DNA of 64,000 nt from Eledone cirrhosa (GCA_964016885.1 OZ024744.1:22028298-22092297), one strand, 5' to 3'. Shown: positions 1 to 9,681, counted from the stretch's first letter. A program made the numbers and translations. Notes: a model not told the origin generated them from the letters alone.

Positions 1-44
1 TTTGGAGGAGAGGAGGCCAGCTAAAAATGCGCAGGTGTAGGCTA

Positions 45-81
45 TAACAGCAACAGTAACAACAGCATCAACAACAACAAG

Positions 82-148
<67 letters not shown>

Positions 149-157
149 CAACAACAG
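45..157. repeat. (AAC)n microsatellite
   Basis: Nearly uninterrupted AAC/CAA trinucleotide run of about 100 bp. On the minus strand it gives a poly-leucine open frame, which is an artefact of the repeat. From its end to about 344 I see no gene and no recognisable repeat. Confidence 0.95.
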
Positions 158-344
158 TATGAGGAGGAGAAGGAAAGAAAGCTGATGAAATGTTTCGGGG
201 ATGACATGAGGGAATATCATCAAATACTTGGATAAACATCGAAGAACATACGTTCAAGCGATCAAGAACTCTGTTAGAATACAGTCGTTTGATGCACAGG
301 GATGGACCGACTAAGAGAATACGTCGGAACTTGTTTTAAACATA

Positions 345-1930
345 CGGCTACATAATTGCGTGCAAAATGGTTTCAATGTCCTGCTCGCATCTTGGACAGG
401 TCCTTTTGGCAGGATCCCTGCTAGGGCGTCCGTGCCTGAAAATCTTGTGTCGAACTGGTAAAGCTTCTCTGTAGCACTGCTAGGCCAGAGACCTCTGGAA
501 GTTACCCATAGGTCCTGGGCGGAAAGTCCTCTCGAACAGACTGGCCTGTTCGTTCTCTTCGACGCCCAGAGTCTCTCCAGGAACGTCGTCGTACTTATGC
601 TCCACCAATCCCCTATAGAATGTTGACGTGGAGTCTCAGTTGATTGCTGTATCCGCACCCATTTTCAGTCTTCGCTTGAAGGACTGCAGCTCCGTTAGCG
701 AGAGGAGTTGCGTTAGAAGGGTGTTGGCAGCAGATGGATCTCCTCACCAATGGAACCTGATTCTTCCGAAGGAACTTGAAGAGTAAACGTTCCATTCTGG
801 CGAGGTGATCATGGGGACAAGGTACCACCGTCAGGAGGTAGTAGACGACTCCGCTCGTTCCAGTTCGTGTCCATCTGGAAGTCTGGACGAAACCAGACCC
901 CGAGCAATTTCACCGGTCCTTCGGTCCAGCATCTAACGACGCTGTCGGAATACATCGATTTGCCTCTCCACGTGCCGAGTTGAAAACCTACAGACTTGTC
1001 CAGGTTCAGTTTTCCTGCCGTCAGCGTTTCGTATTCCTGTAGTAAGTTGCCGATTACCCCCATTTCCGAGGTTTTCGACACCATTACGGTTACGTCGTCA
1101 GGATAGACCGACGCTGCTTTTCACAGTCCTGGTTCCATCTGGATGTCCTGCAACAGCTCCAACTTCCGCAGTACTTCTCTCTCTTTAGAGAGCACCATCA
1201 CCTATTGTTGACGATGGCCCCTGTCAACTGGCGTTTAACTAAACTGCTAATCCGTTTACTGCAAACATTTACGGGTTTACAGTATCCGGGTCCCTGTTTA
1301 TGTGTTCTATCAAGTTGACTACGCAGGTCACTAATTTGTGGTCTGAATAGGCAACCATGTATCTTTATGGACAGCTTAAGGTATCCCTATCGTTTTTTCT
1401 AATTAGAAATCTATTTAAATGTGATCTAGAGGAGCCAGTGGGGTAGCTCCACACCACAGTGGTGCACTTGGGAAATCTAGTCGATATCTATCAGCCAGTT
1501 GCAATAGGCTAATGCGATTTCTGAAGCTGTTACAACTCACCCCCTTTTCTATTCCACGCTACTACATAGTCCCAACGTGCTTCCAAGACACCATTCCAGT
1601 CCCCCGTAACAGAAAAGAGCAAGACATTCCCAGGAATGACTCCAGACAGTTAAAGAACTCTTGCCGCGATGTCCCAGTTGGGGCATATAGGGCCACCAGT
1701 CTGAAAGGTTCACATTCACCACCATTCACGTCTAGGATGACCAACTCCTCCTCCATCTCCTGGGTTACAGACAGATGCATAGATCTCAAAGTCATCGAAC
1801 ATGTCGGTTAACTGTGCTTGTCGTGAATCCTGGACTCGTTAACGGCTATCACATCTATACAGTGTGACCTGAGGTCATTTAAAAGTTGGCTCTGCTTCCA
1901 GGACATCCTCAGGCCACGCACATCGAAAAC
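345..1930 (-). pseudogene. LINE ORF2 remnant lacking the RT core (copy A)
   Basis: Starts inside the endonuclease with VRGLRMSWKQSQLLND and NESRI, parallel to VRGLGMPWQQGQLLND and TESRI in copy B. A later block (1562-1795) carries FRLVALYAP, and the GDWN-like endonuclease motif is corrupted to GTGM. Near 1190 the sequence jumps from the region before the RT to the region just after the catalytic YADD, so fingers and palm are absent. The remainder (311-1084, several frames) covers the thumb-side segment, including KLLGVWF. Many stops and frameshifts. A dead relic with no expected activity. Confidence 0.8.
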
Positions 1931-2846
1931 ACTGTGGTTTTCTGCTCTCCGCTGTGATGTTGATAACATGGATGTTATCAACAGGTACTCTTTCACGTAT
2001 CTTGGTAATTCTTTCTGGTTTTGTTTGGACCAGGAGTTCCACCGAGGACCCATTCCATTTATACCTGGTTGATTTCTTTACAGAGAGGAGGGTGTCTTCA
2101 CCCTCCTACAAAAAGCCACTCAGGATCCACCAAATGTTGGTGTTCGATGGGATTTGGGGCACCTTTATCTTGTGTGTTTTGCTTCCGATGTATGTAGGTA
2201 GGGCAAAATATGTATTGGTTCATTTTAATCGGAGCCAACGAATATTTCCGAGCAAGGGTTTCCCTTTTGAAGAGCACCGAGGTGCTCCCATATTTTTGGG
2301 CCCTCTGAAGGTAGACAATGTTTGGCATTGGCTCCCTCAACACACCTACTACTATATTCCGAGGCAAAGAAACATGTTTTCTCAATATAGACAGAGTTCT
2401 ACAGAAATTTTTTTTCTTTAGGGTTACGGCTCTAATTCCGATGGGGTGTTAATATGAAATCCATTTCCCTCGTCTGTTATATATTGTGCAGTGTCCTTCA
2501 GGTACTGCGTTTTATTTGAGGTGTCTATGTCTATGAATTCCGTATTCTTGGCAACTGACGCTGCAAAAGATTTGTTTGTATGTATTTGATTTTTATTATC
2601 ACTTGTGTTGTTGCTGTTGTTTTTATTGTTTTTGTCCTTTTTGTTTGTCATTTTCATTGTTGTTGTTGTTGTTTTCATTTGTGTCATTTGTCTTTGTGTT
2701 ATTGTTTTTTTTCCAGTTGTTGTGTTACTGTTGTTGAGTTTCATAATATCTTCATTACGAAAAGTGTTCATGCTACCGTCTGTTGACACTGTTGTTATAG
2801 CGACATACGACATGGCTGCAGAAGAAGACATAACGTCTTCTGTCAT
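1930..2846 (-). pseudogene. LINE ORF1 remnant (copy A)
   Basis: The first 140 codons (from 2846 to a stop at 2424) form an Asn/Thr/Lys-rich N-terminus ending in NGFHINTPSELEP. After the stop, homology to copy B ORF1 continues in other frames: LREPMPNIVYLQRAQKYG matches LPDIDFMQRARLYGN of copy B, and a later block shares the pattern 'R-W-G ... PERI-KI-ERV'. No CCHC knuckle or named domain is visible. Role inferred from position: the RNA-binding ORF1 protein of an L1-superfamily element. The reading runs into ORF2 sequence at about 1930 without the normal ORF1 C-terminus, because of a deletion. The start at 2846 is the first Met of the longest frame. Confidence 0.7.
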
Positions 2847-2918
2847 ACTCTCTTGTCCAGGAGCGTTCCTTTCTTAAATTTCACAGATAATATTTTTTTA
2901 AATTTTCCGAAACTTAGA

Positions 2919-2944
2919 GAAACCACCTGAAGTTTCAGGTGGTT
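2919..2944. repeat. Perfect 12-bp-stem hairpin
   Basis: AAACCACCTGAA, a 2-nt loop, then its exact reverse complement. It sits between the 3' end of LINE copy B (about 3045) and the ORF1 start of copy A (2846), so it may belong to the 5' UTR of copy A. No U-run follows, so it is not a terminator. The rest of 2851-3044 is AT-rich with no gene. Confidence 0.85.
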
Positions 2945-3044
2945 TGTTTAACTTTAAAACAATATAAAATAAAATTTACAATTATCAGATTTTCTCGTAA
3001 AAAATTAAACAAAAACTCACCAGTGAGCCGTCACACGTCTACCC

Positions 3045-3286
3045 ATATAGATAGATTTCTTTATTTGCCATAAGGGCGCACAAGAAAAGGGGACAAAACA
3101 AATACATGCCGGGGATTATACATAGAATCGTGTAAAAAAATATAAAACAAACAATTATAGCAATCGAAATCCGCAATAGGGGGGAAGTACCATAAATGGG
3201 TTGTTTAATACCTCGTCAATAGAACAACTCTCAACTTCAGGAGTGTGTTGTGCAAGTGCTCCTTTCTTCCTTTCGCTCTCTTTGAC
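3045..3286 (-). other. 3' UTR of LINE copy B
   Basis: Follows the ORF2 stop. It shares the pattern 'ATAAAGGGC/ATGAAATC' and other short blocks with the LINE 3' fragment at 15650-16020 and ends in an ATCT repeat. No open frame of note. Confidence 0.65.
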
Positions 3287-6200
3287 CTACAGGTTTATAT
3301 ACAGAGAAGGCCCAATCACTCGGGCCATTTTTTCCACATTCACCCACCTTTCAGTAAATTTACTGGGGTGCAGTGCCTCTCTCTCCACTCTGATTCTCCT
3401 TCTAAAGTGATACTTAAAGAAGGGAATCAATTGTTGTCCGGAGAGAAAAGCATCTGTCCTCAGTCCTCTCAATCTCATCCACCATATAACCTCTTTCACC
3501 ATAGCCACTGTACAGAGGAAAACCGACTCTCTTTTGTTTTTGAAAGAGGCTGGCGGTTTGATCCTTACTATGAACTCGGCAGTCAACTGGATTTGTTCCA
3601 TACGCGTCAGCAGTTGTTCTACATAGTTGCACAGGTCGGTTACGCCCAGGCAGTGTACAATTGCGTGCACGACGGTTTCAATGTCCTGCACGCATCTTGG
3701 ACACGTCCTCTTGGAAAGATCCCTGTCGGGGCGTCCGTACCTGTAGACCTTGTTACGAACTGGTAGAGCTTCTCGGCAGCACTGCCAGGCCAAGGACCTC
3801 TGGAAGTTGTCAATAGGTCTCGGGCGGAAAGTCCTACCAAACAGATTGGTGAGCTCATCGTCTTCGACGCCCAGAGTCTCTCCGAGCACGTCGTCGCCCT
3901 TGTAACGTACAATCCCTCTATAGAATGTTGAAGTGGAGTCTCCACTGATTCCTGTGCCCGCTTGCCAGAGGACTGTGAGCGCCTGAGCGCATTCAATGTG
4001 CCAGGCGCCCATCGTTTTCGGTCTTTTCTTGACCCATGACTGCAGCTCCGTCAGCGAAACGAGCTGCGGGAACGCTTGTCTCACAAACGGTGCCCACACC
4101 GGCTGGAGGTCGGTGAGGAATACCTGGAGATGCCGCAGCCTCAGCGCATTATTGCGTATCATCAGCCACGGCATTCCCAGCCCTCCGTTGGAAGGGTGAT
4201 GACAGCAGACGGATCTCCTCGCCAGCGGAGCCTGCTTCTTCCACAGAAACTGGAAGAGCATGCGTTCCATCTTGGCGAGGTGTTCACGGGGACAAGGCAC
4301 GACAGTCAAGCGGTAGTAGATGACGGACGCTATGAAAGAGTTCGCCACCTCCGCTCGACCTTTCAAGGACAGTTTGCACTCGGCCCACTTCTCCGTGAGC
4401 GCAAACACCTTGGCCGTAACCTCGTTCCAGTTTTTCTCCACTTGGAGGTCTGGACCGAACCAGACGCCGAGCAATTTCACCGGTCCGTCCGTCCAGCATC
4501 CAGCGACGCTGTCGAAGGTCATCGGTTTGCCTCTCCACGCACCGAGTTGCAAACCGACAGACTTTTCCGGGTTTAGTTTTGCTCCCGTGAGCGTTTCGTA
4601 TTATTTCAGTAAGTTGCCGATCATCCCGATTTCCGAGGTGCTCGACACCATTACCGTCACGTCGTCGGCATAAGCCAACGCTGCTTTGCGCAGTCCCGGT
4701 TCTAGAGGGATGCCCTGCAACAGCTCTAATTTCCGCAGTAGTGGCTCTAGAGTCAGTACGTACAGAATGGAGGAGAGAGGGCATCCCTGTCGAATGGAAC
4801 GAGTGATTGCGAACGGCTCCGATAGGTAGCCGTTCACCTTGAACCTCGAGCAGATGCTGGTGTGCATCACCTCGATCCAGCCTCTGAAAACGGGACCGAA
4901 AACGGCCGCCTTGAGAACCGCTTCCAAGTATCGATGGTCGACCCTATCGAATGCCTTAGACTGATCCAAATTGATCAGAACCCACCGAAGCCGGGTTTAC
5001 TACCCACCCTCTCTATTATATATCGCATGAGGTGGAGGTTGTCGTGTATGGACCTGGTCGGGATTGCACACGTTTGCGCGTTCCCTACCAGGTTCTCGAC
5101 GACAAGCGCCAACCTCGTCGCTAGCACCTTGGCCAAAATTTCTAACTCTGTTGAGCAGAGTTATGGGCCTGAAGTTGTTAATTTCGTCGCCCTTGTTCTC
5201 GTCTTTCCTGATCAGCGTTACTACGCCCTTGCCTGCAGAACTGGGAATTCTCCCTTTCTGATGTCAATTGCAGTAGAAGGCTTCGAGGATGCCAGAGAAC
5301 AAGTCCGGTATGCCTATGTAAAACTCATAGGGTAGACCATCTAGACCAGGTGACTTGCGTTTCCCGCAGCGGCCCAGAGCGTCCCGTATCTCAGTGTCCG
5401 TGATCGGTCTTTCGCAGAACTCGGCGTCCGTGTTCGAGAGACACGGCAGGCCGTCGAGGTGTGAACTAAAGTCCATGGCCCCGTTCGGCTCACCGTCTTT
5501 CTGCTCAAACAGTCAGCAAAGTGCTGCTGAAAGGCCGCGCACATTTGCTTGGGGTCAAGTAGCACGCGTCCGTTTTGATCTTTCAAAGACCGAATCGTGG
5601 ACTTGTTGCCACTTTTTGCCTCCGCCACTCGGGCCCAGCTCACAGCTTTCACTCCTCGTTTCCGAGAGCACGTGTTTTGCTTCTGATCACGCAGCCTTCG
5701 TGTTTCCCATCGAAGAACTGGTCCAGTGCCGTTCTCGACGCTAACACTCTCGCCGCGTTGCCACTTCTCAGTGCCTCCCCTACCTTGGCTACTAGTTCTC
5801 TTTCTATTTTGTTTTTCTCTACGGCTAACTCTCTGCTAAACCCTATCGATTCTACTCTAATTGCTTTCTTGAGAGAGTACCGCCATCTATTGTTGACGAA
5901 GGCTCCCGTTAACTGTTGCTTGTCTAGTCTACTTATCCGTTCACTGTAAGCTTTACGTGCCAGGATCGACACGTTCAGCTTCCAGTATCCGGATCCCTGT
6001 TTATGTGTTCTGTCACGGTTGACTAAGCAGACGACTAATTTGTGATCTGAGTAGGCAACCATGTGCATCCGTGGACAGCTTAACATCTCCTTCTCCCTTT
6101 CTCTAATGTAGAACCTATCTAAATACGATCTAGATGTCCCACTGCGCTTTACCCACGTCCACTGTGGTGCAGTCGGGAAATCCAGTCGATACCTATCGGC

Positions 6201-6731
6201 CAGTTGGAATTGGCCGATTAAAGTTTTGAGGCTGTTGCACCCCCCCCCCCTCTACTGAGACATGCTCCCACATAGTTCCATCGTGCATCTAGGATACCAT
6301 TCCAGTCCCCCACTAAAAGTAAGGAGCGAGACATTCCCAGAAAAGACTCTAGAAGCTTAAAGAAGTCTGGCCGTGATTGCGATTGCCCGGTTCGGGGCAT
6401 AAACGGCCACCAGTCTGAAGGCTCCACCTCCAATACCGTTCACGTCTAGGACTACCAGTCTACCCTCCGGGTCCAAGTGTACTTGCTGTACTTCGACGTC
6501 CAGGTTCTTCCGAAACATGACAGCCTCTCCCCCTCCACCGCCTGGCTGACAGAGAGATGCATAGATCTCAAAGTCGTCGAAGATGGGGGTTAGTTGCCGC
6601 TTGTGGATCCTGGACTCGGTGATGGCTATCAAATCCATACCGTGTGACCTAAGGTCGTTTAAAAGTTGGCCCTGTTGCCAAGGCATCCCTAGGCCACGCA
6701 CATTAACGCTTCCAACTCGTAAACTAGCCAT
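3287..6731 (-). pseudogene. LINE ORF2: AP endonuclease + reverse transcriptase + zinc-binding C-terminus
   Basis: ORF2 nicks the target DNA and copies element RNA onto it (target-primed reverse transcription). Endonuclease: N-terminal VNVRGLG, catalytic-type TESRI, GDWN (6301-6312) and YSDHKLV (near 6050). RT: catalytic YADD is codons 4672-4661. From 4969 to 3287 one frame is open except for a single TAA at 4601-4603, giving about 560 codons of palm, thumb and C-terminus. The last 421-residue piece has CPRC...H...C (C284, C287, H296, C301; C-x2-C-x8-H-x4-C), the usual CCHC motif of RT zinc-binding domains. Upstream of 4969 the frame changes several times, and a run of ten or so C residues at about 6239 is one likely slippage site. 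Start chosen at the Met at 6731, directly before the endonuclease motif. Pseudogene with a young-looking 3' half. Confidence 0.92.
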
Positions 6732-7900
6732 GTTGGTGGAGAAGAGTTGACGAAAAGGACGAAAATGTGTACTTACCTTTTCGTTTCTTGGAGATCGGAT
6801 TGTTCAATCTCCATTTCATTTCTGGTGGGGTGTTGGGTGGGGTGGAGAAACGTTTTAATAAGACGCGGTTAATAGGTTTGTAACAGGGGTTGCCAACATC
6901 CTGCGAAAACTGTTCTTTCAACCCCTGATCGGTTTCTATCGAAACCCTTATTAGTTTTAGGTGTGGTGACGATTCTGCTTTGACGAAAGTTTTGCCCTCC
7001 GTCTCCACCTTGGCGTTTTGGGAGATGACCTCCATCAAACTCTTGTTGTTTGTGTTGATGTATGCGTATTGTTGTTTTTGTTTTGGTTGTGTTGTTCTAG
7101 TTTGTTGTTCGTCTGTGAGTTTTCTTTTTTGTGTTTGGGGTGGTGTTGGTGTTTGTTTGGTTGGTAGGGGAGGGTTTGGTTGTGGTGCTGTTTGTGTTGT
7201 TGTTTGTGTCTGTGCTTGTGTGTTGGTGTTGGTAAAAGTACTTTTTTTTTAAGATTTGTTTGTAACGGGCAGGAGGCTTTTAGGTGTGATGTGCTTGCAA
7301 ATCGAAAACAATGTGGCTTCTCCCCTCAGTTACGATGTTGATGTAGTTCTGGTTGTAGACCAGCACTCTTTCGGGGATTTTGGAAATTCTTTCTGGTGTC
7401 ATTTGTATCAGAATTTCCAAATTTGTCCCTGCCCACCTTTGTCTGGTCGACTTCCTGACCGAAAGAATTGTATCAATTTCTGGCTCTATAAAACCCGCTA
7501 AGATCCACCAAATGTTGATGTTTGGTGGTATATTATTTATTTTAATTTTTTCTGTTCTTTTTCCTATGTAAGTAGGGAAAAAGGTGTGCGTTTTTGTGCG
7601 AAAATATTTCCATATAGTCTGGCCCTCTGCATAAAATCAATGTCCGGCAGAGTCTCTTTCAAGATGGTTTCAATTTCCCCTTGACTGAGGAAGACCGGTT
7701 TTTTCGTTTGATTTGAAACAGTTCTGAAAGTTACTGTCTTTCGAACTCTTTCTCGTTTAATTTGCAAGGGCGAGTTTATATGAAACCCACCCTTTTTTCA
7801 AAGGCTATGAATTGTTTTGCATCGGTCAACATTTGTTTGGAGTTGGTTATGTCGATGCGTTTGTACTTTGTTTTATTTATCACAGTCTGTGCGAATGTTG
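6724..7900 (-). pseudogene. LINE ORF1 remnant (copy B)
   Basis: Pieces homologous to copy A ORF1 in several frames: GGFHINSPLQIKRERV near 7770, LPDIDFMQRARLYGN near 7630, and a block with RWAGTNLEILIQMTPERI near 7400. Then a Thr/Asn/Lys-rich low-complexity linker (7050-7250) and a last frame (7038-6724) with a basic PISKKRKGKY segment. No Zn knuckle or named fold can be recognised. By position it is the ORF1 nucleic-acid-binding protein of the LINE. Its N-terminus is cut by the repeat beginning at 7925. The low-complexity linker gives G/T-rich open frames on the other strand, which are not genes. Confidence 0.65.
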
Positions 7901-7924
7901 TTTTTTCAATTTTGTTGTATATAT

Positions 7925-8085
7925 ATAGGGAAAAAAGATGTTGTATATGTATAGGGAAAAAAGATGAAATTGAAAATGCAACTGGAGTTTTTTTTTTTAA
8001 ATATACATTTATTTATTTCCTTTACCGGTTTCGCAGTTCTTCTACTTTTCAAACGTAGTATTGAGATGGAGGGATTGTGGTTTTT
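7925..8085 (-). repeat. Dispersed repeat 'GCGAAACCGG', inverted copy 1
   Basis: Read on the minus strand: CCCTCCATCTCAA, then TTTGAAAAGTAGAAG, AACTGCGAAACCGGTAAAGG, an A-rich stretch, then TTGCATTTTCAATTTCAT. The same order is seen on the plus strand at 9083-9225. With the next copy it forms the left arm of an imperfect palindrome. Unclassified; possibly the 3' end of a non-autonomous element. Confidence 0.8.
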
Positions 8086-8088
8086 CTC

Positions 8089-8153
8089 ACAAAAACCACA
8101 CACCCTCCATCTCAATTCTACTTTTGAAGAGCAGAAGAACTGCGAAACCGGTA
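8089..8153 (+). repeat. Dispersed repeat 'GCGAAACCGG', copy 2 (palindrome right arm)
   Basis: Pairs with 8022-8085 as an inverted repeat with arms of about 64 bp and only a few bases between them. It stops at GGTAAGTAAAT and runs directly into a (TA)n microsatellite. Left and right arms differ at roughly eight positions, so the fold-back is not brand-new. Confidence 0.85.
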
Positions 8154-8155
8154 AG

Positions 8156-8156
<1 letters not shown>

Positions 8157-8226
<70 letters not shown>
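8157..8226. repeat. (TA)n microsatellite
   Basis: About 68 bp of pure TA directly at the end of the palindrome, followed by a short (TTAAA)n run. Confidence 0.97.
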
Positions 8227-8230
<4 letters not shown>

Positions 8231-8374
8231 TAAATTAAATTAAATTAAATCTGTTTTCCGTTTATTTTTCACCGAAAGTAGTTTTTGAATGCATCTTCTC
8301 TTTTCATGATTTCCGGATTACATTGAGTTCTTCATACGGATTGGACACTACCGTAAACTTTTGGTAGATTTATC

Positions 8375-8377
<3 letters not shown>

Positions 8378-8412
<35 letters not shown>
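8378..8412. repeat. (TA)n microsatellite
   Basis: TA run followed by TGTGTATG and further short TA tracts to about 8480. No gene in 8227-8540. Confidence 0.95.
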
Positions 8413-8419
<7 letters not shown>

Positions 8420-8546
8420 ATGTGTGTGTTTAATTATACATAGATATATATATACATATATATATATCTATATATATATAATAAATAACATAAATAAGTC
8501 AAATGTTTAAAATTTGGCTTCGTTTATTACTGCTATATATATATCG

Positions 8547-8570
8547 GTGACAGCCATCTTTGGCTGTGAC
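8547..8570. repeat. Short hairpin GTGACAGCCA / TGGCTGTGAC
   Basis: Ten-bp stem with one mismatch and a 4-nt loop, next to CCTCTTCAGGCAGACCG. Minus-strand reading gives an interrupted non-descript frame. Probably the terminal hairpin of a repeat; family unknown. Confidence 0.6.
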
Positions 8571-8739
8571 CTCTTCAGGCAGACCGAATTAGTGTGGTAG
8601 AGACGAGTACACATGTTGTTGAGGTGTTTAACGTTGTCAATACTCTGATATGCCCAGTTCCTGGTTGGGTTGTTGTGTCACTGAGTAACTGGAATCATAT
8701 GAATTTAAACAAACGAATTTCAGCGTCAAAGGAATCTTC

Positions 8740-9060
8740 TTCTCTCATAATGACGTAAACAAATCCACATAATGACGTAAAAAAAAAAGCCTTCGTGAGC
8801 CAACTTTTTTTAAGTAAAAAGAAATTCAAACAAACTGGCGCGAAAGCTGATGTGCTTATTCACTTGACTGCATCAAACAACCAAACTTCACTCATATAAG
8901 AAAAAACAACCTGAGCTCCCCTTCCCCTTTGTTTGAAGAACTTTGTAACGCGAACTGGCGCGAAATTTATTATACTTATTCACCGACCAATCAAATTACT
9001 TCTCTAAAAACCTGGCGTTTCGAGCCACTTTTTTTCCATATAAAACAAATAACGTTGAAA
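8740..9060 (+). promoter_or_regulatory. Promoter-like cluster with duplicated CRE-like and E2F-like sites
   Basis: Visible motifs: TGACGTAA at 8751-8758 and 8773-8780 (CRE/ATF-like), GGCGCGAAA at 8837-8845 and 8957-8965 (reverse complement TTTCGCGCC, the E2F consensus), CCAAT at 8987-8991 and TATAAAA at 9039-9045, about 50 bp apart. A second TATA-like stretch lies near 8895. The two E2F-like blocks share flanking bases and are 120 bp apart, so the segment looks internally duplicated. It leads into the repeat copy at 9083. Inference: internal promoter of a mobile element rather than of a host gene, since no open frame follows. Transcription start unknown. Confidence 0.4.
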
Positions 9061-9082
9061 GACCAACCAGATGTGAGAAAAA

Positions 9083-9225
9083 ACACAGACCCTCCATCTA
9101 AACTCTACTTTTGAAAAGCAGAAGTGCGAAACCGTTAAAGGAACCAAATAAATATGTATATTTTAAAAAAAAATAAGACTCCAATTGCATTTTCGATTTC
9201 ATGTTTTTTCCTGATATATATATAT
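9083..9225 (+). repeat. Dispersed repeat 'GCGAAACCGG', copy 3
   Basis: Same order of blocks as 7925-8085 read in reverse: CCCTCCATCT, TTTTGAAAAGCAGAAG, TGCGAAACCG, A-tract, TTGCATTTTCGATTTCATG. Ends in (TA)n at about 9216. It lies immediately 3' of the promoter-like cluster, suggesting both are parts of one element. Confidence 0.8.
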
Positions 9226-9233
9226 ATATATTG

Positions 9234-9300
9234 TTATACTTTGGGAGGGTCATGTTGCCAATAAGAAACACACGCTAAATTCAGAAACGAAATATATATA
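9234..9300 (+). repeat. Dispersed short repeat (GGGTCATATTG type)
   Basis: TATTGTTATACTTTGGGAGG followed by GTCATGTTG and an AACACAC stretch. A related copy lies at 53390-53460. Unclassified. Confidence 0.55.
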
Positions 9301-9312
9301 TATATATATATA

Positions 9313-9388
9313 TTAAAATAACAGATTAAAGTTTAAGCAAAGAATCCTTGCTTTCACCCTTAACGGCATCCTGTTAAGGGTGAAAGCA
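9313..9388 (+). repeat. Repeat module 'AACAGATTAAAG' with terminal fold-back
   Basis: AACAGATTAAAGTTTAAGC, AAAGAATC, then GCTTTCACCCTTAACGG and its near-exact reverse complement a few bases later. The same module recurs at 9682 (direct), 11728-11788 and 52787-52831 (both inverted). All copies sit beside TA-rich tracts. Confidence 0.8.
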
Positions 9389-9460
9389 GCTCTAGGGTTC
9401 TTATATATTTGTTATATATTTAATCTTATTGAGCCCTCTTTGGATTTTATTATTATTTGA

Positions 9461-9655
9461 ATTGGCAGTATCGGTAGAGGGTCGGACGCCATGTTTTGAC
9501 GCATAGAGTTACGGCCCTTGCAATTCTGAGTTCAAATCCCGCCGAGGTTAACTTTGCCTTTAATCCTTACGGGGTCGATAAAATAAAGTACCAGTAATAC
9601 ACTGGGCAATTGCTGGCCTTGTGACACAAGTAGAAACAATTATTATTACTATATA
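9461..9655 (+). mobile_element. tRNA-derived SINE (type 1), sense copy
   Basis: Begins with a tRNA-like head (TTGGCAGTATCGGTAGAGGG, A-box-like). The B-box-like GAGTTCAAATCCCGCC is followed by the tRNA-unrelated body with CCTTACGGGGTCGATAAAAT, AAAGTACCAG and GCTGGCCTTGTG. Ends in ATTATT repeats. Matches the tRNA-derived SINE type known from cephalopods. Transcribed, if at all, by RNA polymerase III. Confidence 0.88.
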
Positions 9656-9681
9656 TATATATTATTACTATATATATATAT

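Larger units (their letters stand above)
345..2850 (-). mobile_element. Tx1-like LINE, copy A (internally deleted)
   Basis: Degenerate non-LTR retrotransposon running from ORF1 near 2846 down to about 345. Its translated pieces align by eye, in order, with copy B downstream (3045-7915): ORF1 N-terminus, endonuclease N-terminus, the post-palm region with KLLGVWF, and the CPHDHLARMERLLF segment. Two internal blocks present in copy B are missing: the ORF1 3' half plus ORF2 start (junction near 1930), and the reverse transcriptase core (junction near 1185). The 3' end is also truncated, because similarity to copy B stops near 345, equivalent to about 3655. It cannot encode an active enzyme. The family call rests on similarity to copy B, where the Tx1/L1-type RT motifs are visible. 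Confidence 0.88.
3045..7915 (-). mobile_element. Tx1-like LINE, copy B (near full length, frameshifted)
   Basis: A single element with ORF1 (about 7900-6724), ORF2 (6731-3287) and a 3' UTR down to about 3045. The 3' end carries an AATAAA-type signal in GGCAAATAAAGAAATC followed by short (ATCT) repeats. RT motifs of the Tx1/L1 superfamily occur in order: KSPGLDGLPYEFY, FRPITLLN, LDQSKAFDRVDH, RQGCPLS, YADD, KLLGVWFG. An AP-type endonuclease precedes the RT and a CCHC zinc motif follows it. The 5' end abuts a fold-back repeat at 7925, so the 5' UTR is probably lost. At least five frameshifts or stops make it inactive. Clade assignment is from motif recognition only. Confidence 0.92.

Noticed and set aside
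42..257. Poly-leucine open frame, minus strand
   Set aside because: Translation of the (AAC)n microsatellite.
3245..3766. Plus-strand open frames of 118-173 codons opposite the LINE
   Set aside because: Antisense shadows of the ORF2 reading frame.
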